A stretch of DNA of 22,472 nt from Ectocarpus siliculosus (lineage: Eukaryota > Sar > Phaeophyceae > Ectocarpales > Ectocarpaceae). The DNA is taken from positions 1 through 22,472 of the forward strand of contig FN648909.1 of the NCBI GenBank assembly GCA_000310025.1, written 5' to 3'. A model generated the notes under the pieces. It worked only from the letters and a program-made list of their open reading frames with translations, made no database searches and was not told where the DNA came from. Every line of letters begins with the position of its first letter. Position 1 is the stretch's first letter. This document shows positions 7,960 through 16,638 of this stretch, piece after piece. A program made the position numbers and the translations under genes.

Positions 7960-10900
7960 TCACACTCCAAGCAACAGAAGGCGGTTCTGCAGGAACTTCA
8001 CAGCTCCCGAACTCTTGGTGAGGATGTCCGCCCTCTGCAGGTTGGTTTCGATATACTCGACATCTACCACTTGCTTTTCTACAAGAGACCGAACATGGTG
8101 AAATTTGACATCGATGTGCTTGGTGCGCGGGGTGATTTTCGCGCTCCTGCTAAATGAGACAGCACCAGAGTTATCCTCGAAAACGACGGTTGCCTGCTCC
8201 TGCTTCTGATTCATGGACTCTAGCAGGTTCCGGAAGTGGATGACCATGACGCACCCCTTTGACAGTGCGACGTACTCGGCCTCTACCGTCGATATAGCCA
8301 CCACCGTTTGCTTCTTCACCGTCCATTCCACCGGGCCACCTGCAAAGTACAAAACAACACCGGTAGTGGAGTACCCGTTGTCTAGGTCACCGGCGTGGTC
8401 AGAATCCACATATGCCGTTAGGTTGTCTCCGTCGTCGGCGTCCTCGCGGTATGTGATCCCGATGGAGGTCGTCCCCTTTAGGTACCTGAGTACCCGCTTC
8501 AGCTTCACCATTGCTCTGGGACCGGGCTTCGCCATGCTCTTCGCTAGTACCATCACCGAGTGAGTAATGTCCGACCTCGAGCCCCGGCTGAGATACAGGA
8601 GGCTTCCTACGGCGGACCGGAAATACGTGGTGTCCTCTGGAGACAGAACCGCCTCCTCCACGATGCTGATCGGTCCGGGCTCAGCCGGAGTCTTCGCCGA
8701 GCGAGCATCGGCCGTTCCGAACTTGTCAAGCACGGCGTTCGCGTACGTGTTCTGCGAAAAGAGGATCACCCCGGCGTCGATGTTCCTTTCAATCGCCATG
8801 CCGAGGAGGAACTTCGCATCTCCAAGGTACACCGTGTCGAACCGCTCCTTCAGCTGTTCGATAACTGTCATCACCAGATCCTCGTCGCTCCCCGAAAATA
8901 GGATGTCGTCGACGTACACGAGAAGGAGAACCTCTCCCGCGTTGAGGCTGTATAGACAGGGATCCGCCGGGCTCCGAACGAATCCGATCTCCATCAGATA
9001 CTCGTGGAAGGTGCCGTTCCAGCCTTTCGGGGAGAGACGCAGCCCGTACAGCCACGCCTTAAGCAGCCACACCTGCCGTGCTTGTTCCGGAGAACACTCG
9101 AATCCTTTCGGAGGGATTACGAAAATCGGTTTCGCATTCTTGGGGACCCGTGCATGCAGGAACGCCGTCTTGATGTCGGCTTGCTTTAGAACAAAACAGT
9201 TTTGAGCAGCGTTAGCGACAAATAGATGAACTGTTTCCATCGACGCCACAGGCGCTGCCTTATCTTCGCCCGTGTCAGCTTGGTGAAAACCTTGAACCAC
9301 AATGCGGCTCTTGAGACGAACAGGTTCTCGGTCTTGGTTGTATTTTACCTTGAATAGGTATTTGGCCGGAAGCGCCTGAGCACCCTCCGGCAGGTCTACC
9401 CAGTCGAACACGTCATGCTCGACCAGTGATCGTCCTTCGTCACGCATGCTTTCTTTCCACGCGTCAGCATCCGGTCCACTCACCGCTTGGCTGTAGTTGG
9501 CCGGGTCAGGGGGCATGTAGCCCGCCTCACCGGGGCTTCCTGTCCCGGTGGCTCCGAGTACACTCCCAGTAAGCAAGGAATACTCCATCCGCTCGTACGC
9601 CTTCTCCGCCGTGTGCAGATCCATAACCGTTCGTGGCACGGGGTTCCTGCCGCTCCGGCGAAGGCCTGGCTCCTGCTGCTGGGGCGTCGGTTCCATCCCG
9701 CCATCGTCCTTCTGTTCTTCTTGATTTTCTTCTTCGTCGATCGTTTCCTCCCAGCCGGGCTGGTAAATTATCCTGCCGGGCTCGGGCAGCGGGTCCGCTC
9801 CTACCTTGGGGGGAACCACGTCGCGCGGGTCTTTCTCGCGGAAGGACACTTCGCCGGAGTTGGTGATCTTCGAGGGTTCTGTGGGGTCCCAAAGCCTGTA
9901 CGACCTGCTCTTAGAGTTGTAACCAACCAGATACATCTTCTTGGCCCTGGCGGCAAGCTTGTTGGGCCGGAACCTCGCTTCCTCGTGCTTGAAACAGACC
10001 GAACCAAATTCGTGCATGTGCTTCAAGCTGCCGAGCGGTTTGCCTTCCCATACCTCAAGTGGTGCCTTGCCGTCCAATGCTTCCGTGGGTGTGCGGTTCA
10101 GGATGTAGATTGCGGTCTTAAAAGCTTCAGCCCACAGGCGGCCCGGGAGATGCGGTGCACCCAAGAGGAGGCGGCGCGTCGTGGCTATAACAATGCCAAA
10201 ACCACGCGCGGCGATGGCGTTACCCTCAGGGACGTACGGGGCGTTGGTCGTGATTTTGATTCCAAGTGATTGTGCCAACGCGTCGAACCTTCCCTTGAAT
10301 TCGGCCCCTCCATCGCAGTTAACTGTATCTAGGCAAATTCCTAACGGGTCAGCAACCTCCTTGACAACCGTTTCCAGCCCTTCGGCAGCTTCATCTTTCG
10401 TTTTGATGGGAATCCCCCACCTCATGCGCGAGTTGTCGTCCGTAAACATCACTGCGCGCCGGCTACCACCGTATGACTCTTCAGAATGCGGCCCCCACGT
10501 GTCGACGTGCACGAGCTCAAGCCGTGCGTCGGCGCGAGGACGATCAGACGGAGGGTGGCTGCTCTTCTTGCTGTTTCCGGCGGAACATACCTCGCAATCT
10601 CCGGACTCGATGTTTCGGTTGAATTTTACTCCCGAGTGCTCCTTGTCCGCCAGCAGCTGGAGAGCGCGCGGGTTGCAGTGGCCCATCCTCCGATGCCACA
10701 AGTGCGCGTCGACCTTGGTGCGAAACAGTTTCGCGGATCCGTCCAGGCTCACGTCGTCGACGATGATATTGACCACGTACATCCGCGGTACTTCTTTCGA
10801 GATGGGAAACGCGTGCTGACCGCCGCGAAGAGCTGGCGGGGTAGACATCAGATCACACAGCACCCCCTTTTCTTCCAAAGCTCCAACCGAAAATATGTTT

Positions 10901-12765
10901 GCTCCTAGGTCCGGTACCAGGAGAACTTCCAGCGACACAGGGATTGTTTCGTTCTTATCGTTCCGTAGGCCAAATTTTAGCTTGCCTTTCTGGGTTGCGT
11001 TGGACTGGCCACAGGACCCTTCGACTTGAACGTTGCAGGCGTACCTCTCGCCTACGTGCGTTGCGGCAGGGGATTCGGCCCAAACCATGTGGCTTGATGC
11101 CGCGGTGTCTATGAACACTGTCGTACTTTCAAGGGACTTGACCTGTTCCTTGACTTGAAAAACGCTGGTGAATGCAACGGTCTCCGTTGCACCAGGGGCT
11201 TCCTCCACCTGAACGTGCACGGCGGCGGGCTCATCGTCCATCGCCACTCCAGGCGTCTTCAGCGCCTGCACGTCACCAACAGCATCAGCGCGCTCCTCAG
11301 GCGGCGCCACAGCAAGCGCTTCTAGCACCTGCGTATCTCCAGCAGCGCAGGCCTTGGGCTGCGCCACAGCAGGCGCCTCGAGTACCTGCGGATATCCAGC
11401 AGCGCGCTCCTCGGGCTTCGCCGCAGCAGGCGCCTCCAGCACCTGCGTATATCCAGCAGCGCGCTCCTCGGGCTTCGCCGCAGCAGGGACTTCTGGCACC
11501 TGCGGGTATTCAGCGACGCGCTTCTCTGCTTGCGTCGCGGCGGGCACTTCTTGCACCCGCGGGCAGTCATCGATTATAATTGAGAAGTCTTCTAGACCCT
11601 TGCTACCTCCCCGGACCTGCGTGAACCATGCCTGAGTGGTGGTGGATTCCTGCGATACGTTTGCCTGTTCTTTGGCGTCCTCCGCCTCATTCGAGAGGCG
11701 AAGAGGGCAGTTTTGCCACTGGTGCTCGGTCGAATTGTGGCAGTACCTGCAGCGTCTCTTGCGGTCTTGGCCATTCTGCTGACCCCGTCCTCGACCTCCA
11801 CCGGAGTTTTGGTTGCCGCGATCTTTTCCGCGTGCACCTTGGGCGCTGCTAGCGCCACGTCCTCCTGATGGGTTCCCGTTCGAGTTGGTTCCACCGCTGC
11901 TGCTGTTGCCGTTCGAGCTGTTGTTCCCGTCCGCGTTCCTGCCGCCATTTCCTCGGCGGTTGCGTCCACGTCCACCGTGTTTACGGAACTCGCGTGCTCC
12001 TCCATGCACGGTCGTGTTGAGCGCACGGCCGTGGCTTCCAGGGCCGTCGTCATTGGTAGTATCCTTGCCCCTGATCTGCAGAGAGTGGAAAGCAGTGGCT
12101 CGGTGTGCCACACGTTCAAAATCCAAGTTCAAATCGGAGTTGTCGTCTCGCGACTGCTCGCACACCAGCGCAGCTTTGAATTGTCCGTATTGCTGGTCAG
12201 GTAGCGCGTTCAAGAAGGTGTGGGTTTTGCGAGTCGACACGACCTTGTCACCAAGCGCTTCGAGCTCTGCGGAAATGCGGCGCAACTCTTGGATTGCGCG
12301 CGCGGGGTCGTATTTGTCGGCGGCTGTGACGGACAGGGCTCCTAGCTGTTGCTGCAGCTCTTGCATCCTAAACGCTCCAGTCTTTCGGTACTTTGCTTCC
12401 AGGGCGAGAAATGCAGCACGTCCGTCACCCCACTCCTCAGGATAAACGGCGTTGAAGGACCCTACGACTAGAGACGCAGCACTCTGAAATCCCTCGGCGC
12501 ACTCCGACGTCGCTAAATCAAGCCGCGTGAACAGCCTACCGTTCTTTTGTTTGAAAGCACGCTTCTTGGTCTCGTACGCCGCGACCGCATCCGCCGTGCC
12601 ATCCACCGGAGCTTCCGGAGCCTTCTCGGTCCCAGACATAACCTCGCCTAGGCCGGTCTCGTACATGATCGAGCGGAACAAACTCGACCATCTGTGGTAC
12701 TCATTAGGATTTCCGTTGAACGGGACGTATCCTTGCTTGAAGATGTTTGCAGACGACGTAGACAT
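7960..12765 (-). CDS. Copia Gag-Pol polyprotein (1601 aa), integrase catalytic Glu replaced by Ala
   Basis: A single frame encoding all copia functions. The start at 12765 is fixed by in-frame stops just upstream (TAA, TGA). Residues 1-230: Gag. 255-337: Gly/Asn/Arg-rich RNA-binding region. Zinc knuckle C339-x2-C342-x5-H348-x4-C353, one residue longer than the usual x4. 402-527: 19-residue tandem repeats (QVLEAPAAAKPEERAAG type). Protease active site D553 (IDTAASSH). Integrase zinc module H691-x4-H696...C724-x2-C727, then core D755 and D818. The third catalytic position, expected Glu in the NGVAER-like motif, is Ala853 (NAIAARGF; codon GCG, plus strand 10207-10209). Reverse transcriptase has D1197 (QADIKTAFLHA) and YVDD 1284-1287. 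RNase H has D1454, E1495 and D1531. No frameshift separates Gag from Pol. As it stands this copy should make RT and RNase H, but its integrase should be inactive. Confidence 0.96.
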   Translation of the reverse strand: MSTSSANIFKQGYVPFNGNPNEYHRWSSLFRSIMYETGLGEVMSGTEKAPEAPVDGTADAVAAYETKKRAFKQKNGRLFTRLDLATSECAEGFQSAASLVVGSFNAVYPEEWGDGRAAFLALEAKYRKTGAFRMQELQQQLGALSVTAADKYDPARAIQELRRISAELEALGDKVVSTRKTHTFLNALPDQQYGQFKAALVCEQSRDDNSDLNLDFERVAHRATAFHSLQIRGKDTTNDDGPGSHGRALNTTVHGGAREFRKHGGRGRNRRGNGGRNADGNNSSNGNSSSGGTNSNGNPSGGRGASSAQGARGKDRGNQNSGGGRGRGQQNGQDRKRRCRYCHNSTEHQWQNCPLRLSNEAEDAKEQANVSQESTTTQAWFTQVRGGSKGLEDFSIIIDDCPRVQEVPAATQAEKRVAEYPQVPEVPAAAKPEERAAGYTQVLEAPAAAKPEERAAGYPQVLEAPAVAQPKACAAGDTQVLEALAVAPPEERADAVGDVQALKTPGVAMDDEPAAVHVQVEEAPGATETVAFTSVFQVKEQVKSLESTTVFIDTAASSHMVWAESPAATHVGERYACNVQVEGSCGQSNATQKGKLKFGLRNDKNETIPVSLEVLLVPDLGANIFSVGALEEKGVLCDLMSTPPALRGGQHAFPISKEVPRMYVVNIIVDDVSLDGSAKLFRTKVDAHLWHRRMGHCNPRALQLLADKEHSGVKFNRNIESGDCEVCSAGNSKKSSHPPSDRPRADARLELVHVDTWGPHSEESYGGSRRAVMFTDDNSRMRWGIPIKTKDEAAEGLETVVKEVADPLGICLDTVNCDGGAEFKGRFDALAQSLGIKITTNAPYVPEGNAIAARGFGIVIATTRRLLLGAPHLPGRLWAEAFKTAIYILNRTPTEALDGKAPLEVWEGKPLGSLKHMHEFGSVCFKHEEARFRPNKLAARAKKMYLVGYNSKSRSYRLWDPTEPSKITNSGEVSFREKDPRDVVPPKVGADPLPEPGRIIYQPGWEETIDEEENQEEQKDDGGMEPTPQQQEPGLRRSGRNPVPRTVMDLHTAEKAYERMEYSLLTGSVLGATGTGSPGEAGYMPPDPANYSQAVSGPDADAWKESMRDEGRSLVEHDVFDWVDLPEGAQALPAKYLFKVKYNQDREPVRLKSRIVVQGFHQADTGEDKAAPVASMETVHLFVANAAQNCFVLKQADIKTAFLHARVPKNAKPIFVIPPKGFECSPEQARQVWLLKAWLYGLRLSPKGWNGTFHEYLMEIGFVRSPADPCLYSLNAGEVLLLVYVDDILFSGSDEDLVMTVIEQLKERFDTVYLGDAKFLLGMAIERNIDAGVILFSQNTYANAVLDKFGTADARSAKTPAEPGPISIVEEAVLSPEDTTYFRSAVGSLLYLSRGSRSDITHSVMVLAKSMAKPGPRAMVKLKRVLRYLKGTTSIGITYREDADDGDNLTAYVDSDHAGDLDNGYSTTGVVLYFAGGPVEWTVKKQTVVAISTVEAEYVALSKGCVMVIHFRNLLESMNQKQEQATVVFEDNSGAVSFSRSAKITPRTKHIDVKFHHVRSLVEKQVVDVEYIETNLQRADILTKSSGAVKFLQNRLLLLGV
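11185..11562 (-). repeat. 57-bp (19-residue) tandem coding repeats in copia Gag-Pol
   Basis: Within the linker between zinc knuckle and protease, units begin at residues 421, 440, 459 and 478, each 19 residues long; more diverged units lie on either side (about 402-420 and 497-527). The core is QVLEAPAAAKPEERAAG. The repeat is Ala/Pro/Glu-rich and probably unstructured. Confidence 0.85.
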
Positions 12766-12792
12766 GATGACTCGATGTCATTACCCACCAAA

Positions 12793-12808
12793 CGCTAGGC
12801 TCATAACC
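12793..12808 (-). promoter_or_regulatory. Copia primer-binding site, matching the anticodon arm of a tRNA-Met
   Basis: Directly after the 5' LTR the minus strand reads GGTTATGAGCCTAGCG. Its complement, CGCTAGGCTCATAACC, has the layout of a tRNA anticodon arm: stem CTAGG, seven-base loop CTCATAA with anticodon CAT, then the start of the 3' stem. Drosophila copia is known to prime from an internally cleaved initiator tRNA-Met whose 3' end lies in this arm, and its site begins GGTTATGGGCCC. The match suggests the same half-tRNA priming here. Confidence 0.7.
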
Positions 12809-13028
12809 TGACAGCAGTTCAGCAGTTGTCTGGGCTGCCGTGTGCTGCTGTGTAGTTGGCAGTAGTGGCGCAGTTTGGGTAGATAAACACAGAGTGATTC
12901 ATTAACATACAAAGCGACCAAGCCTGCCTTCACCTGACGGTTACAGACTTGAAGTCACGCCTTCACAATACTGCACAAAACCCATGCAGTAGAATAGAGT
13001 CAGTTCTTGCACTACAATACTCCTGACA
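12809..13028 (-). repeat. 5' LTR of the copia element
   Basis: 220 bp, reading TGTCAGGAG...CTGCTGTCA on the minus strand. It is identical to the copy at 7512-7731. It should contain the promoter and the RNA start; I see no clear TATA box. Confidence 0.96.
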
Positions 13029-13033
13029 CATAC

Positions 13034-13439
13034 TACATTAACGTTGGTAGGAACGCAGACAGGTATTCCTACCGCGCTAACCGTTTTGGAGGGGGGCATG
13101 TACAAAGTTTGATCTCGACTCTGCTTTCACAGGTGTGCATCATTCTTGGTGTGACCAAGTTTCATGAGGACATTCCCGGGTATCTTGCACCTACTGTAGA
13201 ACGATTGCAACGATGCGACCGGAACTATTTAGGTGGACAATGCCACTACACTAGGCAAATCACGCTTGTGATCATCGATACCTGACGAAGCAAATTTGAG
13301 TCGCATAAGCAAACAAGCAGCCGTGCATCTGTGCAGCAGCATCTTCCATTTTGTGCATAAATCCGGTTTGTCATGCTGGGAAGGTGTAAACGGAAGTTGT
13401 TTGTAGTTGGGTCGCCGGGTGTGTTGTTTGTGGCAACCT
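13034..13439. other. Flank on the other side of the copia insertion, no gene recognised
   Basis: A short open frame around 13120-13285 has no recognisable domain and, in the longer version, begins inside the LTR. No RNA gene or repeat was seen. Confidence 0.45.
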
Positions 13440-14193
13440 TACAAATTATATTTTAATTGATATTGAACAGTTGTGCTGGTTGGGCGAGCGCCACGTGAGA
13501 TACCCTGTGGGTTCGGACGCACTGCGAACGACACAAACAACCGTGTGTGTGCGCCAGAGGGAGCTCACACATGCGGGCTATAAAGCGAGAGCCAGTAAGT
13601 ACGGTGCTCCGCGCGCGGTCCAATGAAATGGGGGCGGCGACAAACAGGCGGCGGTTGTCGGAGTGGACGTTGAAATATAAAAAATGGAAATATAGTGGAC
13701 CAGGCCCAAGATCAATATTACTCGAAAGCTCAAAACGGGGGTGTCGATGTCGTAGGCTACGGGGGTCGACAGTAGAAGACACGAGCTGCGGGGGAGCAAC
13801 AATAGTACGTGCTCGCAGGAGCTCAAAAGGTAGCGGAAGAAAACACGGTAAGGCTACAGAGGAAAGTAGGCAGCATGGTCGAGCGCCAAACACAAAAGCG
13901 TAGGCCAAAACTTATCACGCCAGCAGACGGCTGTAAGAGCGAGGTGTTTGGGTGGCAACGGCGTCCAAAATAGAAATAAGGCTATAGCGTCAGATGCGCA
14001 AGAAGTAACACAAGAACAAACAAACACAAAAAAAACGATACAAAAAACAAATACAAGGTACAAACCAGCGCCAGGGTCGTAACCAGCCAGGGGCAGATTG
14101 CACCATGGTGGAAAGAGCTGCTGACATGGCGAGGGAATGTATGCAAACAAGAAAACAAGAACAGACGGTCGCCGGTGTCCCAACAAGGTATTT
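13440..14193 (-). other. Probable 3' non-coding remnant of the minus-strand gypsy fragment
   Basis: After the coding fragment ends at 14194, the minus strand runs into a T-rich region with GTTTGTTTG runs (about 14005-14055), as the gypsy element at the left window edge does after its own stop. No polypurine tract or LTR start was found, so the left boundary near 13440 is approximate. Confidence 0.4.
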
Positions 14194-14700
14194 TCACCGG
14201 GCAGTGGCTGAAGGCGGTGCTGTGGTTGCTGAAGCGGGCGCCGTTGTGGTCGAAGTTGGAGCTGTTGTGGCTCCTCGGGATTCGTCGACGTTCCTCCGGA
14301 TGCCACGCATGAAGGAGCTGTTGCGATGTACTTGCAGACACCAGGAACCGCAGACGGCGTGATGTTGGGAGCTGTAGTGGCCGGGGGCGAGGGAGATCTT
14401 GATCGGCCCGGGGTCGTCAAGGAAGCGGACGATGTAGAGGTCAGCAGTGGTGGTGTGTCGCGATATTTTGCCCAACCACCAGAGCGCATCTTTGGCTTTG
14501 TACCAGAAGTAAGCTCCTACGGGTATGGCGGTGGCGCTGAAGCGGCGGATGTAGGTGTCGCGGGGCACGTAGGTGTAGCCAGGTGAAGACGCCCGTTCTC
14601 CTTTGGAGCGGGAGAGTTCTCGAGCAGCGGCTCCTATGCGCATGTTGCGGTACAGACGGTTTTGTCTCTGACTATTTTTGCTTCTTCTGCTTTTGTATTA
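14194..14700 (-). pseudogene. Gypsy Pol C-terminal fragment with the Tudor-like domain
   Basis: Translation from just inside an in-frame stop (TAA at 14698-14700) gives a sequence clearly related to the C-terminus of the gypsy frame at 1-1278. QRNRLYRN and RELSRSKGER match QGNRTYRV and RELARNRGER. PVGAYFWYKAKDALWWLGKI then YIVRFLDDPGP match the Tudor-like domain, and HAVCGSWCL matches DAVCGSWCL. The tail after it differs (Thr/Ala/Pro-rich TTAP repeats). The similarity stops near 14697, where the upstream chromodomain and integrase should be, so the copy is 5'-truncated. The Met at 14643 is inside the homologous region and is not a true start. Confidence 0.8.
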
Positions 14701-15098
14701 ATTTGAGCTTTTTTCTTGTGCTTTTCTTGCGTATCCGGAACTATCCTGGCGTCACACCGTCGTTCTTCGTGACCCCCTTGCAATCGATAGACCCCCCGGC
14801 CTTTTCTTCTCTCTTTATCTGCTTGCTTATGTAGCTCTGCCCCTGCTTCTATCTTTGGACGTTTTTCGCTCTTCTTTGCTCAGCTTTCATAGCCACTGTC
14901 AGCCTGCACGCTGCTTGCCCCAGCTTTCTCCTATTTCAATTCTGCCCTTTTGCTAGCCGAGAGCGTAGCTCTCTTGAAATCCACGTAGAGGTGTGGGAGA
15001 GGTTTGTGAGGCTCCTTATCCTCGAGTCTAGAGTAGATGCCTCAGATGGATTGTTATCTCCCCCTCTTCAGGTTCTAGCCTCTGCGTATATGTCCCCT
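14701..15098 (+). other. Probable plus-strand gypsy 3' non-coding tract
   Basis: T/C-rich sequence with no gene. It leads up to the same polypurine-tract/LTR boundary seen at 2537-2554, so it is probably the 3' end of another gypsy copy in plus orientation, lying head to head against the minus-strand fragment. Confidence 0.35.
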
Positions 15099-15228
15099 CA
15101 GGGTGGGCTAGTGTTATGGTATTTGGACCCTTGGACTAAGATACCATCTGGGCGGGTATATCTTTCTGGAAAATCCCGACCACCTGCCCAGGTTCCCAGC
15201 ATTCCGACTTTAGGCAGGTAGCAGTACA
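15099..15228 (+). mobile_element. Second gypsy polypurine tract and LTR start
   Basis: CAGGGTGGGCTAGTGTTA at 15099-15116 is identical to 2537-2554; the LTR would start at 15112. Downstream the two sequences are diverged, but both have hairpins (here ACCTGCC at 15182-15188 with GGCAGGT at 15213-15219). A possible end is GTACA at 15224-15228, which is uncertain. Confidence 0.35.
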
Positions 15229-15800
15229 ATGGTTACTAGCAGTAGCAAGAGAGTGAAAGCGTTCCACCTTGCTCAGTGTTTTGCCTGGTGTTCCCTGGTG
15301 TCTTGCCTGGGAGTGAGCGATAGCGAGCGACTGAGAGAGAAAGGAAGGATAAGGAAGGAAACAGACTGAAGAAGCGAAGCGGCTCCTACCTGCACACAGT
15401 GGTCGGACTAGCTCCACACTAAACACGCGTCAGAGATCGTCACATCTCGTCACATCTACCTGTAGAGGAGACGGGAGGGCTCCAGATTGTACGTCGTTGA
15501 CTTAAAACGGTTTGACCCTTCGGGTCCATTTTTGTTCAGCCTGCCTTTTGTGGGTAAGATAGCCTGTGACCACGGCAATCGACCGGTCAAGTGTTTGATC
15601 AGTACGGACAGCTAGTGGTACCGCGTAAAGAGATCGGAACGGTTTTTGTTGTGAAGACACCACCAACAACCCTTACGCCCGTGCCGACTACGAAGGGCCG
15701 ACCAATGACACCTCTTTTAGCCTGATTGTTTCGTGTGTCTACTGCTGCATATAGAGGTGCGCGACGACCGCAGGAATGCAGTTGTATACCGACAACCAGT
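15229..15800. other. Non-coding sequence upstream of the D27-like gene
   Basis: No ORF with recognisable content and no RNA gene. The region includes runs of short GA-rich repeats near 15300-15370. It may contain the promoter of the downstream gene, but no motif stands out. Confidence 0.4.
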
Positions 15801-15921
15801 ATGGAGGTTGTGTGTTTCTATCTAGCTTCTTGCCACTTGTTTTTGGCCGTTGACTTGTGTTGCTGTTGGCTCGCGTGTGTTGTGTCCAGTACTAAGCCTT
15901 ACCCAGACAGCGACGAGGCTG
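15801..15921 (+). CDS. Candidate first exon with a signal-peptide-like N-terminus (tentative)
   Basis: ATG at 15801 opens a hydrophobic, Cys-rich stretch (MEVVCFYLASCHLFLAVDL...) that resembles a signal peptide, followed by a polar acidic segment (PYPDSDEAG) and a good donor site (GCTG|GTGAGC after 15921). It leaves phase 1. It could join the D27-like exon through the acceptor at 16641-16642 (GAAG|GAGTTGC), which restores the frame. Stramenopile plastid proteins do need an N-terminal signal peptide, but the usual Phe after the cleavage site is not evident. Treat it as a hypothesis. Confidence 0.25.
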
Positions 15922-16638
15922 GTGAGCGCTCGTGTCGTTTTCGATGTGACAGGCTATTGCTGTCTTTTGCGAGACTGGATCGAGGCGTTGCGATGAGTCC
16001 TTCTCAGCCTAATGCTGCTCCCCCGAATTAGTTTCTAGGCGCTCTGTGCCTGCCGACAAAAAAATGTCGACATGGTGCTTGCGTCCTGGCGGAGGCTGAA
16101 CTCGGCGATTGCGTTGCGATAACCTAGCATGGTTGGGCAGCGTTTTTTTCTCCCTGAACCGCAGTTTTTCCCGAACACACGAACGATTCAATACATGATC
16201 GTGTTGCAGTACATCGGCTCTGCGGGGGGTCGTCCCCTGACTCAATTTGCGGTTGACGCTCTTTCTGTTCTGTGCATAACCTCCACGTTTATCGGGCTGG
16301 TTTCGTATTTCGGATGCCCACGGGATCGTTCTGAAGAATGCCCGAGGCCCAAAGTGCCGAATTTGAAAACTCTACAGAAACCTTTGCGGGACACACAACC
16401 ATGGCTTCTCGCACGTTCTCGCCCGAACCCATTAAGATACTGGTGTCAAAAGGGTTTGCATGGTTATCTACCCTCTACGTCTTACTAGACATGGGGCTGA
16501 GAATATTTCAGATTGATGCGTCCTGTTTTTTCTGTATCCCAATATCACACGTGTGCACCAACGTCGGGGATGGTGTGTCTCTGTTCCTGTTCCTGGTGTT
16601 GTCCGCCGTTTTCCGTACGGAAATGATGGGTCTGGCAG

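Larger units (their letters stand above)
7512..13028 (-). mobile_element. Complete Ty1/copia LTR retrotransposon, recently inserted
   Basis: This is a full-length 5517-bp element on the minus strand. Its two 220-bp LTRs (12809-13028 upstream, 7512-7731 downstream) are identical base for base by eye and have TG...CA ends. The direct repeat CATAC flanks it (7507-7511 and 13029-13033), a perfect 5-bp target duplication. Between the LTRs, in transcription order, are a primer-binding site (12793-12808), a 43-nt leader, one Gag-Pol frame of 1601 codons (12765-7960) with domain order Gag, protease, integrase, reverse transcriptase, RNase H as in copia, and a purine tract next to the downstream LTR. 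Identical LTRs and an unbroken frame mean a very young insertion. Confidence 0.97.

Noticed and set aside
8567-10269. Long plus-strand open frames (212 and 260 codons) opposite the copia gene
   Set aside because: They are antisense shadows of the copia Gag-Pol frame, which carries all the recognisable motifs.
13007-13285. A 92-codon plus-strand open frame
   Set aside because: It begins inside the copia LTR and crosses the target duplication, so it did not exist before the insertion; the remaining part has no recognisable domain.
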